In this document: in pieces, positions 49,301-62,400 of the stretch | Position numbering within the stretch: the first letter of the stretch is position 1 | Layout of the letters: every line of letters starts with the position of its first letter | NCBI RefSeq assembly: GCF_910591885.1 | Contig: NW_025963551.1 | Coordinates: forward strand, 124,001-188,000 | Reading direction: 5' to 3' | Length of the DNA: 64,000 nucleotides | Source: Bombus terrestris | Lineage: Eukaryota > Arthropoda > Insecta > Hymenoptera > Apidae | Notes under the pieces: model-generated | Seen by the model: the letters and a program-made list of their open reading frames with translations, nothing else | What the model was told of the DNA's origin: nothing | The model's database searches: none | Made by a program: the position numbers and the translations under genes

Positions 49301-52300
49301 AATATATGCAGGACAATATAAGATATATGTATAGCTTGGAAATTGTAATCGTTGATCGCTCGCTCCCCTCGCTCGTAAGAATCTAGTGCAACCTCACAAC
49401 CGATCCGACACGTTCGCAAATTTGAAATTAGTCCCCTCCTTATCGAATGGCGAACGTAAGAGATATTGGTTTTAGGTTAGGCTATAGTTCTCAAGCGAGC
49501 GCAGCGAGCGAGGGTCGCGTAAAGGTGTGTCACAAACCAACGGTTTGGCACTTAGGGACATTGAAATATTCGCACCAGCCCGAGGAGTCGGAAGTCTTTA
49601 TCGCGTTGCCTACTGACAAAAGTTTACAGTTTATCAATAGTTTTACATAAATAGTAATATTTCCACATAGTACGGTGCAACGTAAGGTCCGCAATCGCTG
49701 ACAAATTGAGGTAATAACAGGAAATATATGCAAGGCAATATAAGGTATATGTATAGCTTGGAAATTGTAATCGTTGCTCGCTCGCTCCGCTCGCTCGTAA
49801 GAATCTAGTCCAACCTCCCAACCGATACGACACGTTCGCAAATTTGAAATTAGTCCCCTCCTTATCGAATGGCGAACGTAAGAGGGATTGGTTCTAGGTT
49901 AGGCTATAGTTATCGGGCGAGCACAGGGAGCGAGGGACGCGTAAGGGTGTGTCACAAACCAACGGTTTGTCACATAGGGTCATTGAAATATTCGCACCAG
50001 CCCCAGGAGCCGGAAGTCTTTATCGAATTGCGTACTGATAAAAGTTTACAGTATATCAATATTTGTACATAAATAGTAATATTTTCACACAGTACAGTGC
50101 AACGTGAGTTCCGAAATCGCTGACAAATTGAGGTAATACCAGGAAATATATGCAAGGCAATATAAGGTATATGTATAGCTTGGAAATTGTAATCGTTGCT
50201 CGCTCGCTCCGCTCGCTCGTAAGAATCTAGTCCAACCTCCCAACCGATACGACACGTTCGCAAATTTGAAATTAGTCCCCTCCTTATCGAATGGCGAACG
50301 TAAGAGGGATTGATTTTAGGTTAGGCTATAGTTATCGGGCGAGCACAGGGAGCGAGGGACGCGTAAGGGTGTGTCACAAACCAACGGTTTGTCACATAGG
50401 GTCATTGAAATATTCGCACCAGCCCCAGGAGCCGGAAGTCTTTATCGAATTGCGTACTGATAAAAGTTTACAGTATATCAATATTTGTACATAAATAGTA
50501 ATATTTTCACACAGTACAGTGCAACGTGAGTTCCGGAATCGCTGACAAATTGAGGTAATAACAGGAAATATATGCAAGGCAATATAAGGTATATGTATAT
50601 CTTGGAAATTGTAATCGTTGCTCGCTCGCTCCGCTCGCTCGTAAGAATCTAGTCCAACCTCCCAACCGATCCGACACGTTCGCAAATTTGAAATTAGTCC
50701 CCTCCTTATCGAATGGCGAACGTAAGAGATATTGGTTTTAGGTTAGGCTATAGTTTTCAAGCGAGCGCAGCGAGCGAGGGTCGCGTAAAGGTGTGTCACA
50801 AACCAACGGTTTGGCACTTAGGGTCATTGAAATATTCGCACCAGCCCCAGGAGCCGGAAGTCTTTATCGAATTGCGTACTGACAAAAGTTTACAGTTTAT
50901 CAATAGTTTTACATAAATAGTAATATTTCCACATAGTACCGTGCAACGTAAGGCCCGAAATCGCTGACAAATTGAGGTAATAACAGGAAATATATGCAAG
51001 GCAATATAAGGTATATGTATAGCTTGGAAATTGTAATCGTTGCTCGCTCGCTCCGCTCGCTCGTAAGAATCTAGTGCAACCTCACAACCGATCCGACACG
51101 TTCGCAAATTTGAAATTAGTCGCCTCCTTATCGGATAACGAAAGCAAGAGGGATTGGTTTTAGGTTAGGCTATAGTTATCGGGCGAGCACAGGGAGCGAG
51201 GGACGCGTAAGGGTGTGTCACAAACCAACGGTTTGTCACATAGGGTCATTGAAATATTCGCACCAGCCCCAGGAGCCGGAAGTCTTTATCGAATTGCGTA
51301 CTGACAAAAGTTTAGAGTATATCAATATTTGTACATAAATAGTAATATTTTCACACAGTACAATGCAACGTGAGGTCCGAAATCGCTGACAAATTGAGGT
51401 AATAACAGGAAATATATGCAAGGCAATATAAGGTATATGTATAGCTTGGAAATTGTAATCGTTGCTCGCTCGCTCCGCTCGCTCGTAAGAATCTAGTCCA
51501 ACCTCACAACCGATCCGACACGTTCGCAAATTTGAAATTAGTCGCCTCCTTATCGGATAACGAACGCAAGAGGGATTGGATTTAGGTTAGGCTATAGTTT
51601 TCAAGCGAGCGCAGCGAGCGAGGGTCGCGTAAAGGTGTGTCACAAACCAACGGTTTGGCACTTAGGGACATTGAAATATTCGCACCAGCCCGAGGAGTCG
51701 GAAGTCTTTATCGCGTTGCCTACTGACAAAATTTTACAGTTTATGAATAGTTTTACATAAATAGTAATATTTCCACATAGTACAGTTGCAACGTGAGGTC
51801 CGAAATCGCTGACAAATTGAGGTAATAATAGGGAATATATGCAGGACAATATAAGATATATGTATAGCTTGGAAATTGTAATCGTTGATCGCTCGCTCCC
51901 CTCGCTCGTAAGAATCTAGTGCAACCTCACAACCGATCTGACACGTTCGCAAATTTGAAATTAGTCACCTCCTTGTCGAATGGCGAACGTAAGAGATATT
52001 GGTTTTAGGTTAGGCTATAGTTTTCAAGCGAGCGCAGCGAGCGAGGGTCGCGTAAAGGTGTGTCACAAACCAACGGTTTGGCACTTAGGGACATTGAAAT
52101 ATTCGCACCAGCCCGAGGAGTCGGAAGTCTTTATCGCGTTGCCTACTGACAAAAGTTTACAGTTTATCAATAGTTTTACATAAATAGTAATATTTCTACA
52201 TAGTACGGTGCAACGTAAGGTCCGAAATCGCTGACAAATTGAGGTAATAACAGGAAATATATGCAAGGCAATATAAGGTATATGTATAGCTTGGAAATTG

Positions 52301-53115
52301 TAATCGTTGCTCGCTCGCTCCGCTCGCTCGTAAAAATCTAGTGCAACCTCACAACCGATCCGACACGTTCGCAAATTTGAAGTTAGTCCCCTCCTTATCG
52401 GATAACGAAAGCAAGAGGGATTGGTTTTAGGTTAGGCTATAGTTATCGGGCGAGCACAGGGAGCGAGGGACGCGTAAGGGTGTGTCACAAACAAACGGTT
52501 TGTCACATAGGGTCATTGAAATATTCGCACCAGCCCCAGGAGCCGGAAGTCTTTATCGCGTTGCCTACTGACAAAAGTTTACAGTTTATCAATAGTTTTA
52601 CATAAATAGTAATATTTCCACATAGTACGGTGCAACGTAAGGTCCGAAATCGCTGACAAATTGAGGTAATAACAGGAAATATATGCAAGGCAATATAAGG
52701 TATATGTATAGCTTGGAAATTGTAATCGTTGCTCGCTCGCTCCGCTCGCTCGTCAGAATCTAGTGCAACCTCACAACCGATCCGACACGTTCGCAAATTT
52801 GAAATTAGTCGCCTCCTTATCGGATAACGAACACAAGAGGGATTGGTTTTAGGTTAGGCTATAGTTATCGATCGAGCGCAGCGAGCGAGGGACGCATAAA
52901 GGTGTGTCACAAATCATCGGTTTGGCACATAGGGACATTGAAATATTCGCACCTGCCCGAGGAGTAGGAAGTCTTTGTCGAGTTGCCTACTGACAAAAGT
53001 TTACAGTTTATCAATAGTTTTACATAAATAGTAATATTTCCACATAGTACAGTTGCAACGTGAGGTCCGAAATCGCTGACAAATTAAGGTAATAACAGGA
53101 AATATATGCACGGCA
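49301..53115 (+). repeat. HOR-4 unit C: partial third copy (about nine monomers)
   Basis: Aligns with 42122 onward at 7179 bp and with 34098 onward at 15203 bp. At the monomer landmarked at 52796 it resembles unit A rather than the altered unit B copy. Private changes include ggttctaggttagg near 49894 and ttccggaatc near 50534. The match ends near 53115, inside a monomer whose later part (agcttgg rather than agcatgg, and gtcagaatc) is taken from the monomer one step upstream. Confidence 0.87.
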
Positions 53116-55790
53116 CCATAAGGTATATGTATAGCTTGGAAATTGTAATCGTTGCTCGCTCGCTCCGCTCGCTCGTCAGAATCTAGTGCAACCTCACAAC
53201 CGATCCGACACGTTCGCAAATTTGAAATTAGTCGCCTCCTTATCGGATAACGAACACAAGAGGGATTGGTTTTAGGTTAGGCTATAGTTATCTATCGAGC
53301 GCAGCGAGCGAGGGACGCATAAAGGTGTGTCACAAATCATCGGTTTGGCTCATAGGGACATTGAAATATTCGCACCTGCCCGGGGAGTAGGAAGTCTTTA
53401 TCGAGTTGCCTACTGACAAAAGTTTACAGTATATCAATATTTGTACATAAATAGTAATATTTTCACACAGTACAGTGCAACGTGAGGTCCGAAATCGCTG
53501 ACAAATTGAGGTAATAATAGGGAATATATGCAGGACAATATAAGATATATGTATAGCTTGGAAATTGTAATCGTTGATCGCTCGCTCCCCTCGCTCGTAA
53601 GAATCTAGTGCAACCTCACAACCGATCTGACACGTTCGCAAATTTGAAATTAGTCACCTCCTTGTCGAATGGCGAACGTAAGAGATATTGGTTTTAGGTT
53701 AGGCTATAGTTTTCAAGCGAGCGCAGCGAGCGAGGGTCGCGTAAAGGTGTGTCACAAACCAACGGTTTGGCACTTAGGGACATTGAAATATTCGCACCAG
53801 CCCGAGGAGTCGGAAGTCTTTATCGCGTTGCCTACTGACAAAAGTTTACAGTTTATCAATAGTTTTACATAAATAGTAATATTTCTACATAGTACGGTGC
53901 AACGTAAGGTCCGAAATCGCTGACAAATTGAGGTAATAACAGGAAATATATGCAAGGCAATATAAGGTATATGTATAGCTTGGAAATTGTAATCGTTGCT
54001 CGCTCGCTCCGCTCGCTCGTAAAAATCTAGTGCAACCTCACAACCGATCCGACACGTTCGCAAATTTGAAGTTAGTCCCCTCCTTATCGGATAACGAAAG
54101 CAAGAGGGATTGGTTTTAGGTTAGGCTATAGTTATCGGGCGAGCACAGGGAGCGAGGGACGCGTAACGGTGTGTCACAAACAAACGGTTTGTCACATAGG
54201 GTCATTGAAATATTCGCACCAGCCCCAGGAGCCGGAAGTCTTTAACGAATTGCGTACTGACAAAAGTTTACAGTATATCAATATTTGTACATAAATAGTA
54301 ATATTTTCACACAGTACAATGCAACGTGAGGTCCGAAATCGCTGACAAATTGAGGTAATAACAGAAATATATGCAAGGCAATATAAGGTATATGTATAGC
54401 TTGGAAATTGTAATCGTTGACCGCTCGCTCCCCTCGCTCGTAAAAATCTAGTGCAACCTCACAACCGATCTGACACGTTCGCAAATTTGAAATTAGTCAC
54501 CTCCTTATCGGATAACGAACACAAGAGGGATTGGTTTTAGGTTAGGCTATAGTTATCGATCGATCGCAGCGAGCGAGGGACGCATAAAGGTGTGTCACAA
54601 ATCATCGGTTTGGCACATAGGGACATTGAAATATTCGCACCTGCCCGAGGAGTAGGAAGTCTTTATCGAGTTGCCTACTGACAAAAGTTTACAGTTTATC
54701 AATAGTTTTACATAAATAGTAATATTTCCACATAGTACAATGCAACGTGAGGTCCGAAATCGCTGACAAATTGAGGTAATAACAGGAAATATATGCAAGG
54801 CAATATAAGATATATGTATAGCTTGGAAATTGTAATCGTTGATCGCTCGCTCCCCTCGCTCGTAAGAATCAAGTGCAACCTCACAACCGATCCGACACGT
54901 TCGCAAATATGAAATTAGTCGCCTCCTTATCGGACAACGAACAGAAGAGGGATTGGTTTTAGGTTAGGCTATAGTTATCGATCGTGCGCAGCGAGCGGGG
55001 GACGCATAAAGGTGTGTCACAAATCATCGGTTTGGCACATAGGGACATTGAAATATTCGCACCTGCCCGAGGAGTAGGAAGTCTTTATCGAGTTGCCTAC
55101 TGACAAAAGTTTACAGTTTATCAATAGTTTTACATAAATAGTAATATTTCCACATAGTACAATGCAACGTGAGGTCCGAAATCGCTGACAAATTGAGGTA
55201 ATAACAGGAAATATATGCAAGGCAATATAAGATATATGTATAGCTTGGAAATTGTAATCGTTGATAGCTCGCTCCCCTCGCTCGTAAGAATCTAGTGCAA
55301 CCTCACAACCGATCCGACACGTTCGCAAATATGAAATTAGTCGCCTCCTTATCGGACAACGAACACAAGAGGGATTGGTTTTAGGTTAGGCTATAGTTAT
55401 CGATCGTGCGCAGCGAGCGGGGGACGCATAAAGGTGTGTCACAAATCATCGGTTTGGCACATAGGGACATTGAAATATTCGCACCTGCCCGAGGAGTAGG
55501 AAGTCGTTATCGAGTTGCCTACTGACAAAAGTTTACAGTTTATCAATAGTTTTACATAAATAGTTATATTTCCACATAGTACAGTTGCAACGTGAGGTCC
55601 GAAATCGCTGACAAATTAAGGTAATAACAGGAAATATATGCAAGGCAATATAAGGTATATGTATAGCTTGGAAATTGTAATCGTTGATCGCTCGCTCCCC
55701 TCGCTCGTAAGAATCTAGTGCAACCTCACAACCGATCTGACACGTTCGCAAATTTGAAATTAGTCACCTCCTTATCGGATAACGAACACA
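53115..55790 (+). repeat. Mosaic monomers including short-range duplications
   Basis: About six monomers. The one landmarked at 54063 matches 52374 at 1689 bp (four monomers). The one at 53641 shares cccggggagtagg and ggctcataggg with 62085, 20 monomers downstream. The monomer near 54484 has a 1-bp deletion (acagaaatatatg at about 54361). The monomers landmarked at 54906 and 55328 are near-identical neighbours with shared private changes. Confidence 0.7.
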
Positions 55791-58700
55791 AGAGGGATTG
55801 GTTTTAGGTTAGGCTATAGTTATCGGGCGAGCACAGGGAGCGAGGGACGCGTAAGGGTGTGTCACAAACCAACCTTTGTCACATAGGGTCATTGAAATAT
55901 TCGCACCAGCCCCAGGAGCCGGAAGTCTTTATCGAATTGCCTACAGACAAAAGTTTACAGTATATCAATATTTGTACATAAATAGTAATATTTTCACACA
56001 GTACAGTGCAACGTGAGGTCCGAAATCGCTGACAAATTGAGGTAATAACAGGAAATATATCCAAGGCAATGTAAGGTATATGTATAGCTTGGAAATTGTA
56101 ATCGTTGCTCGCTCGCTCCGCTCGCTCGTAAGAATCTAGTCCAACCTCACAACCGATCCGACACGTTCGCAAATTTGAAATTAGTCGCCTCCTTATCGGA
56201 TAACGAACGCAAGAGGGATTGGATTTAGGTTAGGCTATAGTTTTCAAGCGAGCGCAGCGAGCGAGGGTCGCGTAAAGGTGTGTCACAAACCAACGGTTTG
56301 GCACTTAGGGACATTGAAATATTCGCACCAGCCCGAGGAGTCGGAAGTCTTTATCGCGTTGCCTACTGACAAAATTTTACAGTTTATCAATAGTTTTACA
56401 TAAATAGTAATATTTCCACATAGTACAGTTGCAACGTGAGGTCCGAAATCGCTGACAAATTAAGGTAATAACAGGAAATATATGCCCGGCACCATAAGGT
56501 ATATGTATAGCTTGGAAATTGTAATCGTTCCTCGCTCGCTCCGCTCGCTCGTAAGAATCTAGTCCAACCTCACAACCGATCCGACACGTTCGCAAATTTG
56601 AAATTAGTCGCCTCCTTATCGGATAACGAACGCAAGAGGGATTGTTTTTAGGTTAGGCTATAGTTATCGGGCGAGCACAGGGAGCGAGGGACGCGTAAGG
56701 GTGTGTCACAAACCAACGGTTTGTCACATAGGGTCATTGAAATATTCGCACCAGCCCCAGGAGCCGGAAGTCTTTATCGAATTGCCTACAGACAAAAGTT
56801 TACAGTATATCAATATTTGTACATAAATAGTAATATTTTCACACAGTACAGTGCAACGTGAGGTCCGAAATCGCTGACAAATTGAGGTAATAACAGGAAA
56901 TATATGCAAGGCAATGTAAGGTATATGTATAGCTTGGAAATTGTAATCGTTGCTCGCTCGCTCCGCTCGCTCGTCAGAATCTAGTGCAACCTCACAACCG
57001 ATCCGACACGTTCGCAAATTTGAAATTAGTCGCCTCCTTATCGGATAACGAACACAAGAGGGATTGGTTTTAGGTTAGGCTATAGTTATCGATCGAGCGC
57101 AGCGAGCGAGGGACGCATAAAGGTGTGTCACAAATCATCGGTTTGGCACATAGGGACATTGAAATATTCGCACCTGCCCGAAGAGTAGGAAGTCTTTGTC
57201 GAGTTGCCTACTGACAAAAGTTTACAGTTTATCAATAGTTTTACATAAATAGTAATATTTCCACATAGTACAGTTGCAACGTGAGGTCCGAAATCGCTGA
57301 CAAATTAAGGTAATAACAGGAAATATATGCACGGCACCATAAGGTATATGTATAGCATGGAAATTGTAATCGTTGCTCGCTCGCTCCGCTCGCTCGTAAG
57401 AATCTAGTCCAACCTCACAACCGATCCGACACGTTCGCAAATTAGAAATTAGTCCCCTCCTTATCGAATGGCGAACGTAAGAGATATTGGTTTTAGGTTA
57501 GGCTATAGTTTTCAAGCGAGCGCAGCGAGCGAGGGTCGCGTAAAGGTGTGTCACAAACCAACGGTTTGGCACTTAGGGACATTGAAATATTCGCACCAGC
57601 CCGAGGAGTCGGAAGTCTTTATCGCGTTGCCTACTGACAAAAGTTTACAGTTTATCAATAGTTTTACATAAATAGTAATATTTCTACATAGTACGGTGCA
57701 ACGTAAGGTCCGAAATCGCTGACAAATTGAGGTAATAACAGGAAATATATGCAAGGCAATATAAGGTATATGTATAGCTTGGAAATTGTAATCGTTGCTC
57801 GCTCGCTCCGCTCGCTCGTAAGAATCTAGTGCAACCTCACAACCGATCCGACACGTTCGCAAATTTGAAGTTAGTCCCCTCCTTATCGGATAACGAAAGC
57901 AAGAGGGATTGGTTTTAGGTTAGGCTATAGTTATCGGGCGAGCACAGGGAGCGAGGGACGCGTAAGGGTGTGTCACAAACCAACGGTTTGTCACTAAGGG
58001 TCATTGAAATATTCGCACCAGCCCCAGGAGCCGTATGTCTTTATCGAATTGCGTACTGACAAAAGTTTACAGTATATCAATATTTGTACATAAATAGTAA
58101 TATTTTCACACAGTACAGTGCAACGTGAGGTCCGAAATCGCTGACAAATTGAGGTAATAATAGGGAATATATGCAGGACAATATAAGATATATGTATAGC
58201 TTGGAAATTGTAATCGTTGCTCGCTCGCTCCGCTCGCTCGTAAGAATCTAGTGCAACCTCACAAGCGATCTGACACGTTCGCAAATTTGAAATTAGTCAC
58301 CTCCTTATCGGATAACGAACACAAGAGGGATTGGTTTTAGGTTAGGCTATAGTTATCGATCGAGCGCAGCGAGCGAGAGACGCATAAAGGTGTGTCACAA
58401 ATCGTCGGTTTGGCACATAGGGACATTGAAATATTCGCACCTGCACGAGGAGTAGGAAGTCTTTATCGAGTTGCCTACTGACAAAAGTTTACAGTTTATC
58501 AATAGTTTTACATAAATAGTAATATTTCCACATAGTACAGTTGCAACGTGAGGTCCGAAATCGCTGACAAATTGAGGTAATAATAGGAAATATATGCAGG
58601 ACAATATAAGATATATGTATAGCTTAGAAATTGTAATCGTTGATCGCTCGCTCCGCTCGCTCGTCAGAATCTAGTGCAACCTCACAACCGATCCGACGCG

Positions 58701-59493
58701 TTCGCAAAATTGAAGTTAGTCCCCTCCTTATCGGATAACGAAAGCAAGAGGGATTGGTTTTAGGTTAGGCTATAGTTATCGGGCGAGCACAGGGAGCGAG
58801 GGACGCGTAAGGGTGTGTCACAAACCAACGGTTTGTCACATAGGGTCATTGAAATATTCGCACCAGCCCCAGGAGCCGGATGTCTTTATCGAATTGCGTA
58901 CTGACAAAAGTTTACAGTATATCAATATTTGTACATAAATAGTAATATTTTCACACAGTACAGTGCAACGTGAGGTCCGAAATCGCTGACAAATTGAGGT
59001 AATAATAGGGAATATATGCAGGACAATATAAGATATATGTATAGCTTGGAAATTGTAATCGTTGCTCGCTCGCTCCGCTCGCTCGTAAGAATCTAGTGCA
59101 ACCTCACAACCGATCTGACACGTTCGCAAATTTGAAATTAGTCACCTCCTTATCGGATAACGAACACAAGAGGGATTGGTTTTAGGTTAGGCTATAGTTA
59201 TCGATCGAGCGCAGCGAGCGAGGGACGCATAAAGGTGTGTCACAAATCATCGGTTTGGCACATAGGGACATTGAAATATTCGCACCTGCACGAGGAGTAG
59301 GAAGTCTTTATCGAGTTGCCTACTGACAAAAGTTTACAGTTTATCAATAGTTTTACATAAATAGTAATATTTCCACATAGTACAGTAGCAACGTGAGGTC
59401 CGAAATCGCTGACAAATTGAGGTAATAGTAGGAAATATATGCAGGACAATATAAGATATATGTATAGCTTAGAAATTGTAATCGTTAATCGCC
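55790..59493 (+). repeat. Block copied from 39.3-41.2 kb, then 46-47 kb-like monomers
   Basis: Bases 55790-57619 match 39323-41152 at offset 16467 bp, with shared atatccaaggcaatg, gcccggcacc, cgttcctcgctcg and aaattagaaattag. This includes the two-monomer segment missing from HOR-4 unit B. About 57620-58860 resembles 46220-47460 (offset 11400 bp). About 58860-59460 repeats 58015-58615 at 845 bp. Private changes include the 1-bp loss accaacctttgtc near 55874 and tcactaaggg near 57992. Confidence 0.75.
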
Positions 59494-62400
59494 CGCTCCC
59501 CTCGCTCGTAAGAATCTAGTGCAACCTCACAACCGATCCGACACGTTCGCAAATTTGAAATTAGTCGCCTCCTTATCGGATAACGAACACAAGAGGGATT
59601 GGGTTTAGGTTAGGCTATAGTTATCGATCGAGCGCAGCGAGCGAGGGACGCATAAAGGTGTGTCACAAATCATCGGTCTGGCACATAGGGACATTGAAAT
59701 ATTCGCACCTGCCCGAGGAGTAGGAAGTCTTTATCGAGTTGCCTACTGACAAAAGTTTACAGTTTATCAATAGTTTTACATAAATAGTAATATTTCTACA
59801 TAGTACGGTGCAACGTAAGGTCCGAAATCGCTGACAAATTGAGGTAATAACAGGAAATATATGCAAGGCAATATAAGGTATATGTATAGCTTGGAAATTG
59901 TAATCGTTGCTCGCTCGCTCCGCTCGCTCGTACGAATCTAGAGCAACCTCACAACCGATCCGACACGTTCGCAAATTTGAAGTTAGTCCCCTCCTTATCG
60001 GATAACGAAAGCAAGAGGGATTGGTTTTAGGTTAGGCTATAGTTATCGGGCGAGCACAGGGAGCGAGGGACGCGTAAGGGTGTGTCACAAACCAACGGTT
60101 TGTCACATAGGGTCATTGAAATATTCGCACCAGCCCCAGGAGCCGGAAGTCTTTATCGAATTGCGTACTGACAAAAGCTTACAGTATATCAATATTTGTA
60201 CATAAATAGTAATATTTTCACACAGTACAATGCAACGTGAGGTCCGAAATCGCTGACAAATTGAGGTAATAACAGGAAATATATGCAAGGCAATATAAGG
60301 TATATGTATAGCTTGGAAATTGTAATCGTTGCTCGCTCGCTCCGCTCGCTCGTAAGAATCTAGTGCAACCTCACAACCGATCCGACACGTTCGCAAATTT
60401 GAAGTTAGTCCCCTCCTTATCGGATAACGAAAGCAAGAGGGATTGGTTTTAGGTTAGGCTATAGTTATCGGGCGAGCACAGGGAGCGAGGGACGCGTAAG
60501 GGTGTGTCACAAACCAACGGTTTGTCACATAGGGTGATTGAAATATTCGCACCAGCCCCAGGAGCCGGAAGTCTTTATCGAATTGCGTACTGACAAAAGT
60601 TTACAGTATATCAATATTTGTACATAAATAGTAATATTTTCACACAGTACAATGCAACGTGAGGTCCGAAATCGCTGACAAATTGAGGTAATAATAGGAA
60701 ATATATGCAGGACAATATAAGATATATGTATAGCTTGGAAATTGTAATCGTTGATCGCTCGCTCCCCTCGCTCGTAAGAATCTAGTGCAACCTCACAACC
60801 GATCCGACACGTTCGCAAATTTGAAATTAGTCGCCTCCTTATCGGATAACGAACACAAGAGGGATTGGTTTTAGGTTAGGCTATAGTTATCGATCGAGCG
60901 CAGCGAGCAAGGGACGAATAAAGGTGTGTCACAAATCATCGGTTTGGCACATAGGGACATTGAAATATTCGCACCTGCCCGAGGAGTAGGAAGTCTTTAT
61001 CGAGTTGCCTACTGACAAAAGTTTACAGTTTATCAATAGTTTTACATAAATAGTAATATTTCCACATAGTACAGTTGCAACGTGAGGTCCGAAATCGCTG
61101 ACAAATTAAGGTAATAACAGGAAATATATGCACGGCACCATAAGGTATATGTATAGCTTGGAAATTGTAATCGTTGCTCGCTCGCTCCGCTCGCTCGTAA
61201 GAATCTAGTCCAACCTCACAACCGATCCGACAAGTTCGCAAATTTGAAATTAGTCGCCTCCTTATCGGATAACGAACGCAAGAGGGATTGGTTTTAGGTT
61301 AGGCTATAGTTATCGGGCGAGCACAGGGAGCGAGGGACGCGTAAGGGTGTGTCACAAACCAACGGTTTGTCACATAGGGTCATTGAAATATTCGCACCAG
61401 CCCCAGGAGCCGGAAGTCTTTATCGAATTGCCTACAGACAAAAGTTTACAGTATATCAATAGCTTTACATAAATAGTAGTATTTCCACATAGTACGGTGC
61501 AACGTAAGGTCCGAAATCGCTGACAAATTGAGGTAATAACAGGAAATATATGCAAGGCAATATAAGGTATATGTATAGCTTGGAAATTGTAATCGTTGAT
61601 CGCTCGCTCCCCTCGCTCGTAAGAATCTAGTGCAACCTCACAACCGATCTGACACGTTCGCAAATTTGAAATTAGTCACCTCCTTATCGGATAACGAACA
61701 CAAGAGGGATTGGTTTTAGGTTAGGCTATAGTTATCGATCGAGCGCAGCGAGCGAGGGACGCATAAAGGTGTGTCACAAATCATCGGTTTGGCTCATAGG
61801 GACATTGAAATATTCGCACCTGCCCGGGGAGTAGGAAGTCTTTATCGAGTTGCCTACTGACAAAAGTTTACAGTATATCAATATTTGTACATAAATAGTA
61901 ATATTTTCACACAGTACAGTGCAACGTGAGGTCCGAAATCGCTGACAAATTGAGGTAATAATAGGGAATATATGCAGGACAATATAAGATATATGTATAG
62001 CTTGGAAATTGTAATCGTTGATCGCTCGCTCCCCTCGCTCGTAAGAATCTAGTGCAACCTCACAACCGATCCGACACGTTCGCAAATTTGAAATTAGTCG
62101 CCTCCTTATCGGATAACGAACACAAGAGGGATTGGGTTTAGGTTAGGCTATAGTTATCGATCGAGCGCAGCGAGCGAGGGACGCATAAAGGTGTGTCACA
62201 AATCATCGGTCTGGCACATAGGGACATTGAAATATTCGCACCTGCCCGAGGAGTAGGAAGTCTTTATCGAGTTGCCTACTGACAAAAGTTTACAGTTTAT
62301 CAATAGTTTTACATAAATAGTAATATTTCTACATAGTACGGTGCAACGTAAGGTCCGAAATCGCTGACAAATTGAGGTAATAACAGGAAATATATGCAAG

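Noticed and set aside
34098..53115. Assembly artefact explaining the multi-kb near-identical copies
   Set aside because: The copies carry private substitutions and differ by a clean two-monomer deletion, which argues for real separate copies. A miscount of copies still cannot be excluded without the reads.
2586..57671. Plus-strand open frame of 67 codons (starting MANVRDIG...) in about one third of monomers
   Set aside because: It exists only where the junction state supplies the atg of gaatggcgaacg. It is read from the same DNA as the opposite-strand frames and has no homologous domain that I recognise. Its distribution follows monomer class, not any gene-like arrangement.
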